From assembly GCA_002724315.1 (NCBI GenBank), contig PBOJ01000032.1:7491-71490 (forward strand): a stretch of 64,000 bases of DNA. Reading direction: 5' to 3'. The position numbers and the translations under genes are program-made. This DNA comes from Planctomycetaceae bacterium. Lineage in GTDB: Bacteria; Planctomycetota; Planctomycetia; Planctomycetales; Planctomycetaceae. The notes below the pieces were generated by a model. The model saw nothing but the letters and a program-made list of their open reading frames with translations. It was not told the origin of the DNA and searched no databases. This document shows positions 49,147 to 57,608 of this stretch, in pieces; positions within the stretch are counted from its first letter, which is position 1, and each line of letters opens with the position of its first letter.

Positions 49147-49734
49147 CTACTTCTTCTTGGCCTGCTGCTTGACGACCTGCTGCACGTTGACCGCATCGGT
49201 CTTGAGCAGCTTGGCCACCTTCTCGGACAGCTTCTTGGCCAACAATCCGCTGGGATCACATCCGTCGGCCACGGCGATGATCGTTCCGCCCTTGGCGATC
49301 AGGAAGTTGGTCGGCATCTTCTTGGTCTGCCAGACCGCCCACGCCTTGCCCTTGCTGTCGACGGCGTAGAGCATCTTCAGGTTCTTCTTCTTCACGTAGC
49401 CTTCAACCTTCTTGTCCGGCTCACGGAAGATCGCAACGCTGGTCAGGCCCTGGCCCTTGTACGCCTTGTGCAGTTCCTGGAAGTAGGCCAGTTCCTTGTC
49501 ACAACCCGAGCACCCGCAGGTCAGTCGAACCAGCACCGGACCCTTGTCCGTCAGGCTCTTCAGCTTCACGACCTTGCCCTTGGCGTTGAGCACCGAAAAC
49601 GCCGGAGCCTTGGCACCCGGAACCACGGTCTTCTTGACAGGCTTGGCTTTGGCCTTCGCCTTCTCGGCACCCTGGAGACCGGCCGGAGCCAGGATCAACG
49701 CAAAGACAAGTGACGCTGCTACAAGACGCTTCAT
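49147..49734 (-). CDS. Exported thioredoxin-fold (TlpA/redoxin-like) protein
   Basis: A 195-residue exported protein with a signal peptide (RLVAASLVFALILAPAGLQGA). It has a Lys/Ala-rich linker, then a redoxin fold. The active-site region reads LTCGCSGCDKELAYFQEL, giving a C-x-C-x-x-C arrangement instead of the plain CxxC of TlpA. The cis-Pro loop is MPTNFLI. A lysine-rich C-terminus follows. It probably acts on disulfides or peroxides in the envelope. The ATG at 49734 is followed by the signal; the terminator at 49073-49109 ends the unit. Confidence 0.82.
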   Translation of the reverse strand: MKRLVAASLVFALILAPAGLQGAEKAKAKAKPVKKTVVPGAKAPAFSVLNAKGKVVKLKSLTDKGPVLVRLTCGCSGCDKELAYFQELHKAYKGQGLTSVAIFREPDKKVEGYVKKKNLKMLYAVDSKGKAWAVWQTKKMPTNFLIAKGGTIIAVADGCDPSGLLAKKLSEKVAKLLKTDAVNVQQVVKQQAKKK

Positions 49735-49854
49735 GTCATGTTCCCGTGATGAAAACGGATGTTTCACAATCCGACGAAAAGCCGGCTCAGTACTGTTATC
49801 GGATCGTATCAGTGTCGGTTGACAGGAACAAGTAGAGTTTCCACCTCGAACAAC

Positions 49855-51675
49855 TCAAGGAGCCGACGGGTCCCCGATACCGGCCACGTCACTGCCGGGC
49901 ATCAAATAAGGCTCGACCTGGACGAAATTGAACAACAACTCCTGCCCCACCGGGCCAGTGGGAACTCCGGGACTGTGCCAGTCGGAGATGACCAGCCTGG
50001 CGGTGGATTTCACTGCCTGGAAAACAACTCGGTGGTAGCACGGATAAGTCGGCTTGTTCCCGAATTTCTCAGCCGGACGATGCCTCCACGGCATGTGCAT
50101 CGTCAGGTTCGGCACTTCCCTGGCATCAGGAATCCGGATCGAGACATTGTGGATCTGCCACCTGTGAAGATTCGCCCGATCGCCGGTGTATACCCGGACC
50201 GAATAATACCGCCCCGGTTGCAGGTTCCGGATCTCCTGCGAAATCTCGTTGGGCTTGGTGGCGTTCCGAGTGGTCGTCGCAAATCGATCACCGATGCCAA
50301 CCCGGCCGTGCCGGCCCTGCACATTCAACCCGTACCCTTCGAGTTTTGCCGTCGCGATACTGCCGGCGGTGGCCGGGTTGACCGTCCATCCCTTCAACCC
50401 TTCATCAAAGTCGGGGTTCTTGATGTGGGACAGCGAGTACGGATCATCGGTCAGCCGCTCACGGCTCCCCTCAATCGCGTAGTGACGGAACAGGCGGGCG
50501 CACCACCGCAGGTACTCCTCGTCACACACCGGTGACTGGTAGATCTCGACCCCCCCGGCCGGAGCAAACACCGGATCGGTCGCCAGGGCATGAAACTGCA
50601 GTTCCTTGAGAACCTTGTAGCTGACATCGGGATAGATGTCGTCGTTGTACTTGCTGTCGCTGGGCCCGGACATGACACCGATCGAGTGAATGCAGCGTTC
50701 GGGAAACCCGGGAAAATACTCCTCGAAACCCTTCACCCAGTTCCGGGCAAATCCCTCCTTGGTCAACTCGGCCAACGTCCTCGCCTCATAGGTCTGCTCT
50801 TCGAGCACGAAGTAGCAGTCCTGGTCCTTCAGCGGTTCGACGATGCCCCGGATATCCTTGGCGGTTCCGGCCAGGTACAGGTAGCAGTGCTTGTGCGGTT
50901 TCTCGGCCCGCAATCGCTTCAGCGCCGGCACCCAGGCCGAGAACCGTCCACTCAATCCCGGATAGAACTCATCTATGATCGTCCCATTGACCCCGGTGGG
51001 GTGCTCCATGCAGCCCCCCCAGTGTTCGTAGGCCAGCTTCGTCGTGGTCAGCCCGCCGATCCCACCGGCGATCCTTACTGTGTGCCGACCACTGTCCAGC
51101 CACTGCTTCATCCATCGAAACCCATCGTAGGTCCCGATCGTGTTGCAGGCGGACAACATGCCGCACCGGGCCAGAAACCGACGGTCGTACTCGGGAAATC
51201 CGGGCATCGACCGGAAACTCCCCGGAACACGCTGATACATGATGATCGGGACCTTGCGGACGACCAACGACGCAATGTCCGCATTCTTCGACTCGATCTG
51301 CAGTGTGTATTCACCGCGTGGCAAGTGCCGCATTACCTCGTGAGTCCGTCGTTCCCTCGAAGAAAACGTGAACAGAGGCATCGACGCGGATTTCGCAGCA
51401 CCGTTTCCGGAAAGCGTCGCCGTGATCCCACCACCACGGCCGACCCCTGCGGTCACCCGGAAAAACAGCCAACCATCGCGAGGCGACTCGAATCGAAACG
51501 CCTGCCGACGATCACCTGGAAGGTCCTTCACGTCCAGCAACTGCACAACAAAATTGTTCAGCACCCGGGGCTTCTGGCTCAACGGAGCCACCGCAGGCTC
51601 GGCCGACACCTCCGCAACGAACACCAGGGTCGTCAGCAGCAATGCCCTGAACATTCGGGCCACAAAAACAGACAT
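49855..51675 (-). CDS. Large exported protein with C-terminal CBM-like domain
   Basis: A 606-residue exported protein, function not recognised. Signal peptide RALLLTTLVFVAEVSAEP ends near 26. A beta-rich N-terminal domain (30-140) precedes a TIM-barrel-like middle (about 150-415, containing VNGTIIDEFYPGLSG and CYFVLEEQTYEARTL). A C-terminal domain starting SHIKNPDFDEGLKGWTVNP (about 430-600) looks like a CBM4/9-type carbohydrate-binding module. The Asp-Glu in TIIDEFYPG could be catalytic, but no family supports this directly. The ATG at 51675 has AGGAG about 6 nt upstream and follows the kelch stop by 2 bp, so it belongs to the sialidase-kelch operon. Confidence 0.7.
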   Translation of the reverse strand: MSVFVARMFRALLLTTLVFVAEVSAEPAVAPLSQKPRVLNNFVVQLLDVKDLPGDRRQAFRFESPRDGWLFFRVTAGVGRGGGITATLSGNGAAKSASMPLFTFSSRERRTHEVMRHLPRGEYTLQIESKNADIASLVVRKVPIIMYQRVPGSFRSMPGFPEYDRRFLARCGMLSACNTIGTYDGFRWMKQWLDSGRHTVRIAGGIGGLTTTKLAYEHWGGCMEHPTGVNGTIIDEFYPGLSGRFSAWVPALKRLRAEKPHKHCYLYLAGTAKDIRGIVEPLKDQDCYFVLEEQTYEARTLAELTKEGFARNWVKGFEEYFPGFPERCIHSIGVMSGPSDSKYNDDIYPDVSYKVLKELQFHALATDPVFAPAGGVEIYQSPVCDEEYLRWCARLFRHYAIEGSRERLTDDPYSLSHIKNPDFDEGLKGWTVNPATAGSIATAKLEGYGLNVQGRHGRVGIGDRFATTTRNATKPNEISQEIRNLQPGRYYSVRVYTGDRANLHRWQIHNVSIRIPDAREVPNLTMHMPWRHRPAEKFGNKPTYPCYHRVVFQAVKSTARLVISDWHSPGVPTGPVGQELLFNFVQVEPYLMPGSDVAGIGDPSAP

Positions 51676-51677
51676 GT

Positions 51678-52979
51678 TCACTCCTGGCCCATGCGGCCGC
51701 TCCACAAGTCATTGAAGCCGACCAGGGGGCCCCGCTCATCCGGGCCACTGGTCAGGTCAAGTCCACCGAACAGGTACACGGCATCCCCCACCGCCGTCAT
51801 CGCCGGAACCCGGCGGACACAGGGGCGCAGGGCCGTCGGCCCGACCAGCTTGCCGCTGTTGTGCGGTTCGATCAACCGCCAGCGGTGGGTTCTCAGATCC
51901 AACTGCCACAGATCGTTCAACTGGGGACTGTTTCCCGTCTCGCCACCGAACCCGCCAAAAATGTACCAGTGATGCCCAACGCGAGCCTGTCCCACTCCGT
52001 ACCGGCCGAATGGCCGAGTCCCCGGCTCGATCCGCTTGATCTGCCTGGCCAACTCCGTCCAACGTCCGGTCTTCGGGTCAAACGACCAGAGGTCGTTGTA
52101 GAACTGGGGTGAACGGTCTTCGGAATCCCGACCGCCCCAGAGGTAGATCCTTCCGTCGTACTCGGTCACCGCGGGACAGTACCTCTTGGCCGGCCATGGC
52201 CGACGCCGATCCTCCTCCCCCGTGCCGTGAATCGTCCAACGTTTCGAGTCGACATCAAAAGACCAGAGTTGGGGGCTGAGAACCACGCGATTGCGGTAGC
52301 CCCCCCATCCGCCAAAAAGAAAGATCCTGCGGCCGATGACCGCGACACCCATCGCCGCATCGGCGGCCGGCCGGGTGGCGTCGACCTGGGCCGGCTTGTC
52401 CAACACTCGACCGTCATTGGGTTCAAGCAACCTCCATCGCCGTGAGCCTGGCTGATAACTCCACAGATCGTTCAACAGGCGGATTTTCCATCCCTTGGCC
52501 AGCGAGGTCAGGCCACCGAAGAGGTAGAACGTTCCGTCGAGTTGGGCCCAACAGGGCAGCACGCGACCGCACGGCCGCTTGGCCGAAGGATCGAAGTCGG
52601 CCTGGCCATTGTCTGCTTCGAGTTGCTGCCAGCGACCTGCAGACAGTTCAAATCGCCACAGGTCATTCAGCGACCCCATCGTCCTCAGATCCGCCGGACC
52701 GCTCGGCGGCCCGTATCGCGGATAAACTCCACCGAAGAGATACAACGACCGCTTGTACGCCAGCATCCCGTTCCACGGATCACGCGGCACGGGCATCCCG
52801 GCTCCCCCGGGCGCATGGGCCACCAGTTGCTTCCAGGACCACGCCGATATCCCCTCGGCGGCATCAGCCCCGACGGATGGAACCCCGGCAACCCCGCCAA
52901 CAATCGCTCCGGCGGTCGCGTGCAACCACCGACGACGCGACAATCCCCAACCGTCCTGGCCCGTCTCTACTTGACCCAC
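51678..52979 (-). CDS. Kelch-repeat protein with Tat signal
   Basis: A 433-residue protein with a twin-arginine signal (LSRRRWLHATAGAIVGGVAG) and about six kelch blades. Repeated units include SLYLFGGVYPRYG, TFYLFGGLTSL, RIFLFGGWGGY, RIYLWGGRDSED, WYIFGGFGG and AVYLFGGLD, each with a following ND-L-W (DLWRFEL, DLWSYQP, DLWSFDP). The start is GTG at 52979, 13 bp inside the preceding sialidase-like gene, so translation is coupled. Kelch proteins next to sialidases can be sialic-acid mutarotases (NanM), but nothing in the sequence proves that here. Confidence 0.85.
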   Translation of the reverse strand: MGQVETGQDGWGLSRRRWLHATAGAIVGGVAGVPSVGADAAEGISAWSWKQLVAHAPGGAGMPVPRDPWNGMLAYKRSLYLFGGVYPRYGPPSGPADLRTMGSLNDLWRFELSAGRWQQLEADNGQADFDPSAKRPCGRVLPCWAQLDGTFYLFGGLTSLAKGWKIRLLNDLWSYQPGSRRWRLLEPNDGRVLDKPAQVDATRPAADAAMGVAVIGRRIFLFGGWGGYRNRVVLSPQLWSFDVDSKRWTIHGTGEEDRRRPWPAKRYCPAVTEYDGRIYLWGGRDSEDRSPQFYNDLWSFDPKTGRWTELARQIKRIEPGTRPFGRYGVGQARVGHHWYIFGGFGGETGNSPQLNDLWQLDLRTHRWRLIEPHNSGKLVGPTALRPCVRRVPAMTAVGDAVYLFGGLDLTSGPDERGPLVGFNDLWSGRMGQE

Positions 52980-54151
52980 GCCGGCACCTCGCCGTCACCG
53001 GTGCTTTTGCCTTCAAGGACCCATGCCAGATTGAACCGTGCCATGGTCGACCCCCCGTTGCCCTCGAAATGCAGAAAGACGGTCCCTTCGGTTGAGGTCC
53101 CGGGTCTGCCGGCAGTGACTGACGAATAGGCGAAACGCCCGGCTTCGACCTGCCGCTTGATCGGCCATCTCTTCCCTCCGTCGAAACTCGCCCACACCGT
53201 CCCGTGATCCCGCCCGGTCGGGCTATCGCAGTTGGTGTAAAGCAGGATGTCCCGTCCGACCACCGGCAACCGAACCAGCCCACCCATGCAACCATAATTG
53301 GAGTTCTGCGGTCCGTCGGGGAGGATCTTGACGAACGTCAGCCCCTTCCAGGTCGCCCCTCCATCGTCGCTCCAGGCCGACCATCGACGACGCGGATTCT
53401 TACCCTCGGGAGCCCAATGACGTCGCGAGTTGTAGTAAATCCGGCCATCGGAGAGTTCGGCGACCGTCGCTTCGCCGGTCCCCTTGGCCGGGAACGGAGC
53501 ACTCGTCTGCCAGGTCTTGCCGCCATCGTCGCTGAAGACCGCGTTGGTGTAATGGTTGGGCCACCGTGCCCGCTCGTTCTTTCCGGCGTACCAGCGAGAC
53601 GGCCTCAACAAACGCCCCTTGTGCTTGCCTCGACGCAAAGTGATCCCATGCTCGTTCATGTGCATCGCCGGCACATTCCCCTTGGGATCGGGCTTGATCA
53701 CCGCCTGCACCTTCGCCCAGGTTTTTCCATGGTCCTTACTGCGGAACACTTCCAACGGGGCGGGAGGGTGCTGTTTTTCGGCAAAGGCGATGATGTGGCC
53801 GGTGGACTCATCGACGGTCAGTCCGCCGCTCTGGAGTGCCGGATTGGCAATCGTGATCTCTTTGCCCCACGTCTTCCCCCCATCCTCGCTTCGCTTCACC
53901 CGCAGGCTCCGGCTGCCCCAACTGGCCAACACCGTGCCGTCGACGGCCACCACCACGTTGGGAAATCGTTCGCCGGAGAAAACCCTGCCCATCTCCAGCC
54001 GGGCCTTGCCCAGGTGTGGCTTCAGGCCCGCTTCGGAGTTGTGACCGGCCGCGGTCTTGAAAACGGACTTCTCTGCCAGAGCCGTCGGCGGGTGCAGAAG
54101 AAGAACTCCGGAGAACAAGACAGACAACAGGATGCTGCGGACAGTGTTCAT
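52967..54151 (-). CDS. Exported BNR/Asp-box sialidase-like protein
   Basis: A 394-residue exported six-bladed propeller. The signal peptide SILLSVLFSGVLLLHPPTALA is followed by an Arg-x-Pro-type start (GERFPNVVVAVDG). Five Asp boxes are seen: SEDGGKTW, SKDHGKTW, SDDGGKTW, SDDGGATW and SFDGGKRW. The FRIP-type motif reads RFPN, close to but not the classic sialidase form. In planctomycetes such proteins act on unknown sugars, so neuraminidase activity is an inference. The ATG is at 54151. It heads the operon with the kelch and CBM-like genes. Confidence 0.82.
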   Translation of the reverse strand: MNTVRSILLSVLFSGVLLLHPPTALAEKSVFKTAAGHNSEAGLKPHLGKARLEMGRVFSGERFPNVVVAVDGTVLASWGSRSLRVKRSEDGGKTWGKEITIANPALQSGGLTVDESTGHIIAFAEKQHPPAPLEVFRSKDHGKTWAKVQAVIKPDPKGNVPAMHMNEHGITLRRGKHKGRLLRPSRWYAGKNERARWPNHYTNAVFSDDGGKTWQTSAPFPAKGTGEATVAELSDGRIYYNSRRHWAPEGKNPRRRWSAWSDDGGATWKGLTFVKILPDGPQNSNYGCMGGLVRLPVVGRDILLYTNCDSPTGRDHGTVWASFDGGKRWPIKRQVEAGRFAYSSVTAGRPGTSTEGTVFLHFEGNGGSTMARFNLAWVLEGKSTGDGEVPAWVK

Positions 54152-54321
54152 GATGATCGGCTGGGTCCGTTGAGGATGTGGAACGAGGTGATGGCCCGGC
54201 GGTCAAGCCGTGAAATCGGATCGACGTCACAACGAGGCACCCGGTCGACCGCAACAGTATGTCAGGTTTCTGCGGTCACGTCTCATCAACCACGAATGGT
54301 CATAACGCCCCGGGCATCGCT

Positions 54322-55061
54322 CTACGGATCCGGCAACGTCCAGCGAAGATTGCGGAACCGCGGCCGTGCCCCCGACCATTTCTTGCTGCCAACCACACGG
54401 CCGTCGCGGCTGTCGAAAAAGCCTCGGAAACCCAACTGATCAGCATGGTCCCACGAAGCCAATGTCGACTTGCCGTCCGGCGTTTTGAACGCCGACGCCG
54501 GCAACATCACCGATTGCCACTCTCCAGGTCAACGGCAGCCACCACATCACGCTGCCTGCCACGATATCCGCGAAAGAAGTTCGGGTTGACGCTCGAGAAA
54601 CGTCAGCCCGCGCCGCCCCAGTTGATCGACAGGCAGGCGTAACCCCGTCGCGCGTAGTACTTCACTTCGTGCAGAAAGGCCCGTTGACCACCACCATGAA
54701 GATGCAGCAATCCGGGAAGATTTCGGCCCGATTTCGGAACGGCATAAAAACCCGCCAACCGGGCCTTGCGGTTCTTGAACGTGCCGACGTGGAAAGTGAC
54801 GTACCGCAGACGAAGGCCGTCTTCTTCCCAGTCACGGATCACGCGGGTGTCCAGGGGCTCAGCTGTCGGATCGAAGTCCGCCGCAATCTCGGCCACCGAC
54901 CCCGGCACGGGCTCTTCAGCCCACCCGATCACCGGAACCACCAGCAAAAGAACCAGGACTCTCAATATCCCAACCGTGGCAAAAACAGTCCCGCACCCTG
55001 CGACAGGCGTTTCTTTGCCATCCGGGAGACCGATCGAATCGACGAGCCTGTCCACCACCAC
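54322..55061 (-). pseudogene. Broken alpha/beta hydrolase (acetyl xylan esterase-type) remnant
   Basis: The first part (start near 55061, TGA at 54603) reads 152 residues of an exported alpha/beta hydrolase. It stops right after PGLLHLHGGGQRAFLHEVKY and CLSINWGG, the oxyanion-loop region just before the nucleophile elbow. In the same frame, coding-like sequence resumes past that TGA (NPNFFRGYRGRQRDVVAAV) up to a second TGA at 54507. A one-base shift at about 54510 then gives VMLPASAFKTPDGKSTLASW and on to FRNLRWTLPDP, ending at 54322. This fits one gene with a large internal deletion plus a nonsense codon and a frameshift. The alternative is two unrelated fragments. Confidence 0.7.
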
Positions 55062-55173
55062 AAATCTCGACTTTCGTTCGGGTCCGACCGGGCTGACGGT
55101 TTGCCTGCGCCCTCACCCCCAGTCTAATCGGGAGCAGTCCGATTCTCTCCACCACCCAACCGCAGAGGCAACC

Positions 55174-55560
55174 ATGCCCCCTCAACGACTCGGCTTCGAA
55201 GACATTTACCCGTCCGGGCCACATTACAGCCGCGGAGTCCGGGCCGGCAACACGCTCTATCTTGCCGGCTGCACTGCCAACGGCTCACCGGCCGAAAATG
55301 GCAGTTCGATGGAGCAACTCGACGCGATTCTCGATCGACTGATCCGAATGGTTGAGGCCGAGGGTGGACAGGCAGCCAGCATCGTCAAGTTGAGCACTTA
55401 CGTGGCCAATCCCGGCGACTGGTTCCCCTTCGACGGAGTCCAGGTCGAGATCTTCCACAAGTATTTCGGTGACGACTACCCGGTCAACACGATCGTTGGC
55501 GTCGAATTTCCGACATCCAACGTGCTGCTGGAAATCGACGCAATCGCGGTGCTCGACTAA
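55174..55560 (+). CDS. RidA/YjgF family protein
   Basis: Enamine/imine deaminase family, 128 residues. It carries YLAGCTANGSPAENG near 30-44 in place of the usual substrate loop, then IVKLSTYVANPGDWFPFDGV near 70-89, and the family end VEFPTSNVLLEIDAIAVLD with the conserved E near 120. The Arg that marks true RidA (IExxAxA with upstream R) is not evident, so it may belong to another YjgF subgroup. The ATG at 55174 has GAGG 6 nt upstream. Its stop overlaps the convergent GHL10 gene by 4 bp. Confidence 0.85.
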   Translation: MPPQRLGFEDIYPSGPHYSRGVRAGNTLYLAGCTANGSPAENGSSMEQLDAILDRLIRMVEAEGGQAASIVKLSTYVANPGDWFPFDGVQVEIFHKYFGDDYPVNTIVGVEFPTSNVLLEIDAIAVLD

Positions 55561-57185
55561 CGACCGGCTGCAGCGGGCTTCACCGAAACAACGAAGTCAA
55601 AACCGGTGATCAGCTTGTCTCCTTTTCCCGCATCCTCGGCCAAGACAACTTTCAGCAGGTTGACGCCCGGCTTGAGCCACTCGTGCTTCAGTCGAAACAC
55701 GTACCGGTGATAGGGGCCGCAGGGCCGTCCCTCCTTGGCGTTCTGTCCGTCCGCGTCAAAAGTCCGGCTGACACTGTCTGCGGGAATCGCGTGGCCGTTG
55801 ATCTCCAGTGCAAGTCGATCGCTCTCGGCCTGGCCCCGAGACTTGAACTCCAGCGTGAGCGTCCGGGCGGGCTTCGGATTGGTCTCGAACAGCCGCAAGC
55901 CGATGGCATCTCCCTTGGCTCCATCCTTGCGTTCAAAGGCAATCCGCTGTGCTTTCGCAACACCACTTGGAGAGTAGATCTGCCAGAGCGGCACGAAGAG
56001 GTACTCTCGCGATCGAGAATCCAGACCGTCCGGTTTCTTCAGTTCTGTCAACCAGCTCAGCGTTTTGGGCCAACCGTCAACCAGCCCTCGCGTACCACCC
56101 GTCCAGCGTCGCCAGTTGTACTGGTAGTTGTAGATTGAGAGCCCGGCAGCTCCACTGGCAAAAAATCCGCGAGCCAATGCCCGGTAATGCTCGGGCTCGA
56201 TGTTCTCCGGGTGATTCACCTGGATCAGCGGATGGATCGTCGGAAAGACCTTGCAGTCAGTCCCTCGACACAAGGCCACGTATTGGTCAACGGCGATGTT
56301 GAAATCCGAGAAGAAGAAGTCCGACGGGCAGATGTAGTCAACCAGCCGTTCCTGGACCCAGGCTTTCACGTCGAATCCCAGGCGTCGACACTCGAAAAAC
56401 GTCTGAGGAATTCTCGCCGACAACAGGAGTTTCTTACGGCCGCGTGTCTTGGCGGCCGCGTCGAGCACCGACCGGATCTTTCTCGTCATGTCCGTCAACA
56501 GCGGTGCGTTCTCGACCGCCTCGGAACTGTCGAACATGTGACACCACCTCATGTAATCCAGTTCGATCCCGTCGACGTCGAATCTCTTCAGCACCTCGGC
56601 AACGAAGGCCACGACCTTGTTTCGTACCCGGGCGTGCTTGTAGTCCAGCCCGCCGGGATATCCGGGGAGCCGAAGGGCAGGATTCTCGACGTAGAACCTG
56701 GCTTTCTGGGAAATCCCATGACGATCGTTCATCCTCAGACAGACCAGGAACTGCATGCCGTGTTTGCGGCACCGATCTCTCATGATCTTGATCTGGTTGA
56801 GCCCGGCGTCATGCAGGGGACCAAATCCCGGGGAAATCTCGCGAACGCGTGCCTCGTAATCGGCCGTCTTGAACCCGGGAGCCGGCGATTCGAATCGTGC
56901 CCACGCGCAATAGACAAACCGATCGACGCCCGCCCGGGCGTGCTGGTCGACAGCATCCTCAATCACCTTTCGGACCGCTGTCGCGTCCAGCGACTGCTTC
57001 ATTCGCTGCCGCATTGTCAACTGCGAACGCCACAGGCTCTGCTCATCCCAATTGACAACCAGTCGTACGGGACGGCCCACTGGATCGGCAGCAACCGCTG
57101 CCAGGTTCGCCCATGGCAACCACACGGCCAGGACCGCCAGAACACCAAAGAAATGTCGCATGTCACGTCGTCCACACAGGTCCAT
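55557..57185 (-). CDS. Exported GHL10-type glycosidase-like protein
   Basis: A 542-residue exported protein with a signal peptide (about 9-33, GVLAVLAVWLPWANLAAVA). It has a TIM-barrel of the glycosyl-hydrolase-like GHL10/DUF187 group. Seen are WDEQSLWRSQ, DRFVYCAWARFESP, CLRMNDRHGI near 145, and VDGIELDYMRWCHMF near 210, whose Asp/Glu would be active-site candidates. A C-terminal beta-sandwich (about 400-540) ends the protein. The ATG at 57185 has GAGGGG 5 nt upstream; ATG 57161 is an alternative. Convergent with RidA. Confidence 0.8.
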   Translation of the reverse strand: MDLCGRRDMRHFFGVLAVLAVWLPWANLAAVAADPVGRPVRLVVNWDEQSLWRSQLTMRQRMKQSLDATAVRKVIEDAVDQHARAGVDRFVYCAWARFESPAPGFKTADYEARVREISPGFGPLHDAGLNQIKIMRDRCRKHGMQFLVCLRMNDRHGISQKARFYVENPALRLPGYPGGLDYKHARVRNKVVAFVAEVLKRFDVDGIELDYMRWCHMFDSSEAVENAPLLTDMTRKIRSVLDAAAKTRGRKKLLLSARIPQTFFECRRLGFDVKAWVQERLVDYICPSDFFFSDFNIAVDQYVALCRGTDCKVFPTIHPLIQVNHPENIEPEHYRALARGFFASGAAGLSIYNYQYNWRRWTGGTRGLVDGWPKTLSWLTELKKPDGLDSRSREYLFVPLWQIYSPSGVAKAQRIAFERKDGAKGDAIGLRLFETNPKPARTLTLEFKSRGQAESDRLALEINGHAIPADSVSRTFDADGQNAKEGRPCGPYHRYVFRLKHEWLKPGVNLLKVVLAEDAGKGDKLITGFDFVVSVKPAAAGR

Positions 57186-57608
57186 AGGTACCCCTCAAAA
57201 CGCTCTACGCACTATGTGGCGGTTTCACCTCCAACTCAAGGCAGGCAACGGATCCGCATCCAGCGAGATCTAGCTCTTGGCGAAGTTCCATTTGCGACCT
57301 ACACTTCAGTCAAAGCTTCGGTTTCGATGTTGAGTCCGAGTTCAAGCGGTCGGAATTCAGCGAGTAGCGCTGTTTCTTTTGAGTTGAGAGCGCTGTTCGT
57401 CCGAGCGGGACACGACTGGCAACAACACCAGTTCGCTTCTCCCAGTGAACACACGCTGCCAAGTTCGCCGCCATTCCCAGTTGCCAGCCCGTGGTCTTGA
57501 CGGCTGCGGGCAGCGGGGCGATCCCGACACACACGGTGCTGCCAAGGCCCGCTGATTCGCCGCCCTGTTCATGCGATCCCTCGATCGCGAAGACACGAAA
57601 GAAGACCC
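57186..57608. other. 423-bp region between the GHL10-type gene and the helicase
   Basis: No gene is called. A weak minus-strand frame from GTG at 57532 to a TAG at 57299 would encode 77 residues with a CCCQSC cluster, but its third-position GC is below that of neighbouring genes and no start signal stands out. The region is longer than other gaps here and may hold a regulated leader for the helicase. Confidence 0.4.

Noticed and set aside
52967-54151. Firm call as a neuraminidase
   Set aside because: Asp boxes and the propeller are clear, but the FRIP-type motif is altered, and sialic acid genes are not seen nearby; kept as sialidase-like.
57299-57532. 77-codon minus-strand gene with a Cys cluster
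   Set aside because: Lower third-position GC than neighbours, GTG start without a ribosome site, no family recognised.
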